A stretch of DNA of 6,581 nt from JBGQDM01 sp041495845 (GTDB lineage Bacteria; Acidobacteriota; Terriglobia; Terriglobales; Acidobacteriaceae): NCBI GenBank assembly GCA_041495845.1, contig JBGQDM010000144.1, positions 1-6,581 on the forward strand, written 5' to 3'. A program made the position numbers and the translations under genes. Shown here piece by piece: positions 6,090 to 6,581 of this stretch (within the stretch, counting starts at the first letter, position 1; each line of letters opens with the position of its first letter). Under the pieces are notes generated by a model, which saw nothing but the letters and a program-made list of their open reading frames with translations, ran no database searches and was not told where the DNA came from.

Positions 6090-6578
6090 ATGCAGCCACA
6101 ACGCCTACTTTCAGGGGTAGCAATTCTCTGCCTGGTGGTTGCCGCCATGGCGCAGCAGACCGCGCCCCCGCCCCCACCAACGGACGACTATTCCGGCATG
6201 TACACCTTCCTCAAGGAAGGCGAGTTCGTGCAGGTGACCGTGGAAGAGCAGGGTAAGGTCACCGGTTTCGTCTCCCGCTACGGCGATTTGGAGAGCGATC
6301 GCGGCGCCTTCCTCGACCACTTCTTCAAAGACGGCAAACTCGATGGCCGGGACTTGACCTTTACCACCGATACGCGCCACGGCGTGTGGTACGAGTTCAA
6401 AGGAAAGGTGGAGCGTGGTCCGGGCAAGGCCCGCGCCGATGAGGCTTACTATGTGCTCAAAGGCACGCTCACCGAACACGGCAAGGACGCTGCCAACAAA
6501 GATACGGTTCGCCAGCGCGAAGTGGAGTTCAAGCTTTTTCCCGCAGATCTGAATCCGGAGCAGGGGAAGAAAGAATAG
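6090..6578 (+). CDS. Small exported protein of unknown function
   Basis: The 162-residue product begins with a Sec-type signal peptide: an Arg near the N-terminus, a hydrophobic core (LSGVAILCLVVAA) and an Ala19-Met-Ala21 cleavage site before Gln22. Cys14 lies in the core without a proper lipobox, so a lipoprotein is unlikely. The mature part opens with a Pro run (26-30). It continues as short alternating segments that look like beta strands (YSGMYTF, EFVQVTVEEQGKVTGFVS, LTFTTDTRHGVWYEFKGKVE, EAYYVLKGTLTE), suggesting a small beta-sandwich or barrel in the periplasm. It ends in a charged tail. No catalytic motif is visible and I cannot name the family; I have an impression of similar proteins in Acidobacteriota that I cannot verify. 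It is divergent from the TonB-family gene and may share its control region. Confidence 0.85.
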   Translation: MQPQRLLSGVAILCLVVAAMAQQTAPPPPPTDDYSGMYTFLKEGEFVQVTVEEQGKVTGFVSRYGDLESDRGAFLDHFFKDGKLDGRDLTFTTDTRHGVWYEFKGKVERGPGKARADEAYYVLKGTLTEHGKDAANKDTVRQREVEFKLFPADLNPEQGKKE

Positions 6579-6581
6579 AGG

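Noticed and set aside
6120..6134. Lipoprotein signal at Cys14 of the secreted protein
   Set aside because: The residues before the Cys (Ala-Ile-Leu) lack the small residue needed at -1, and a proper Ala-x-Ala signal peptidase I site follows.

Overview
The window is GC-rich and densely coded. It looks like the chromosome of a free-living, diderm, aerobic or aerotolerant bacterium. A TonB-family energy transducer implies an outer membrane. A long Pro/Ala/Gly-rich TonB linker, a large soluble cyclase-like protein and a small exported protein of unnamed family together suggest Acidobacteriota. That placement is inference from gene style, not from a marker gene. I see no mobile element, CRISPR array, tRNA or rRNA.

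Layout. Bases 1-26 may be the last codons of an upstream gene. Bases 27-199 are a leader with inverted repeats and a good ribosome binding site for mutY (200-1162, +), an adenine DNA glycosylase with an intact catalytic centre and 4Fe-4S cluster ligands. A 69-base gap holding three 10-bp-phased ATCCGYG units leads to a cytosolic redoxin/TlpA-like protein (1232-1729, +). A hairpin follows it. Bases 1730-1920 form a structured leader (a tandem 9-bp repeat and a stem-loop) before a 752-residue soluble protein (1921-4179, +). That protein carries a divergent class III nucleotidyl cyclase domain between two modules I cannot name. It converges on a TonB-family protein (4263-5987, -), with an 8-bp dyad in the 83-base gap. 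The TonB gene is divergent from a small secreted protein (6090-6578, +). The 102-base gap between these two holds a consensus TATAAT on the minus strand abutting a perfect 15-bp palindrome.

How the genes may work together. MutY and the redoxin both fit defence against oxidation and may be co-transcribed, but the intergenic repeat leaves that open. The cyclase-like gene looks like an independent unit. The TonB protein and the small secreted protein both act in the envelope and share a control region. No link between the two halves of the window is visible.

Most unusual points: the cyclase-like domain keeps its metal and transition-state residues while its purine-specifying positions appear hydrophobic; MutY appears to have lost the Phe-Ser-His lesion-recognition loop; and the tonB promoter has an operator-like palindrome.
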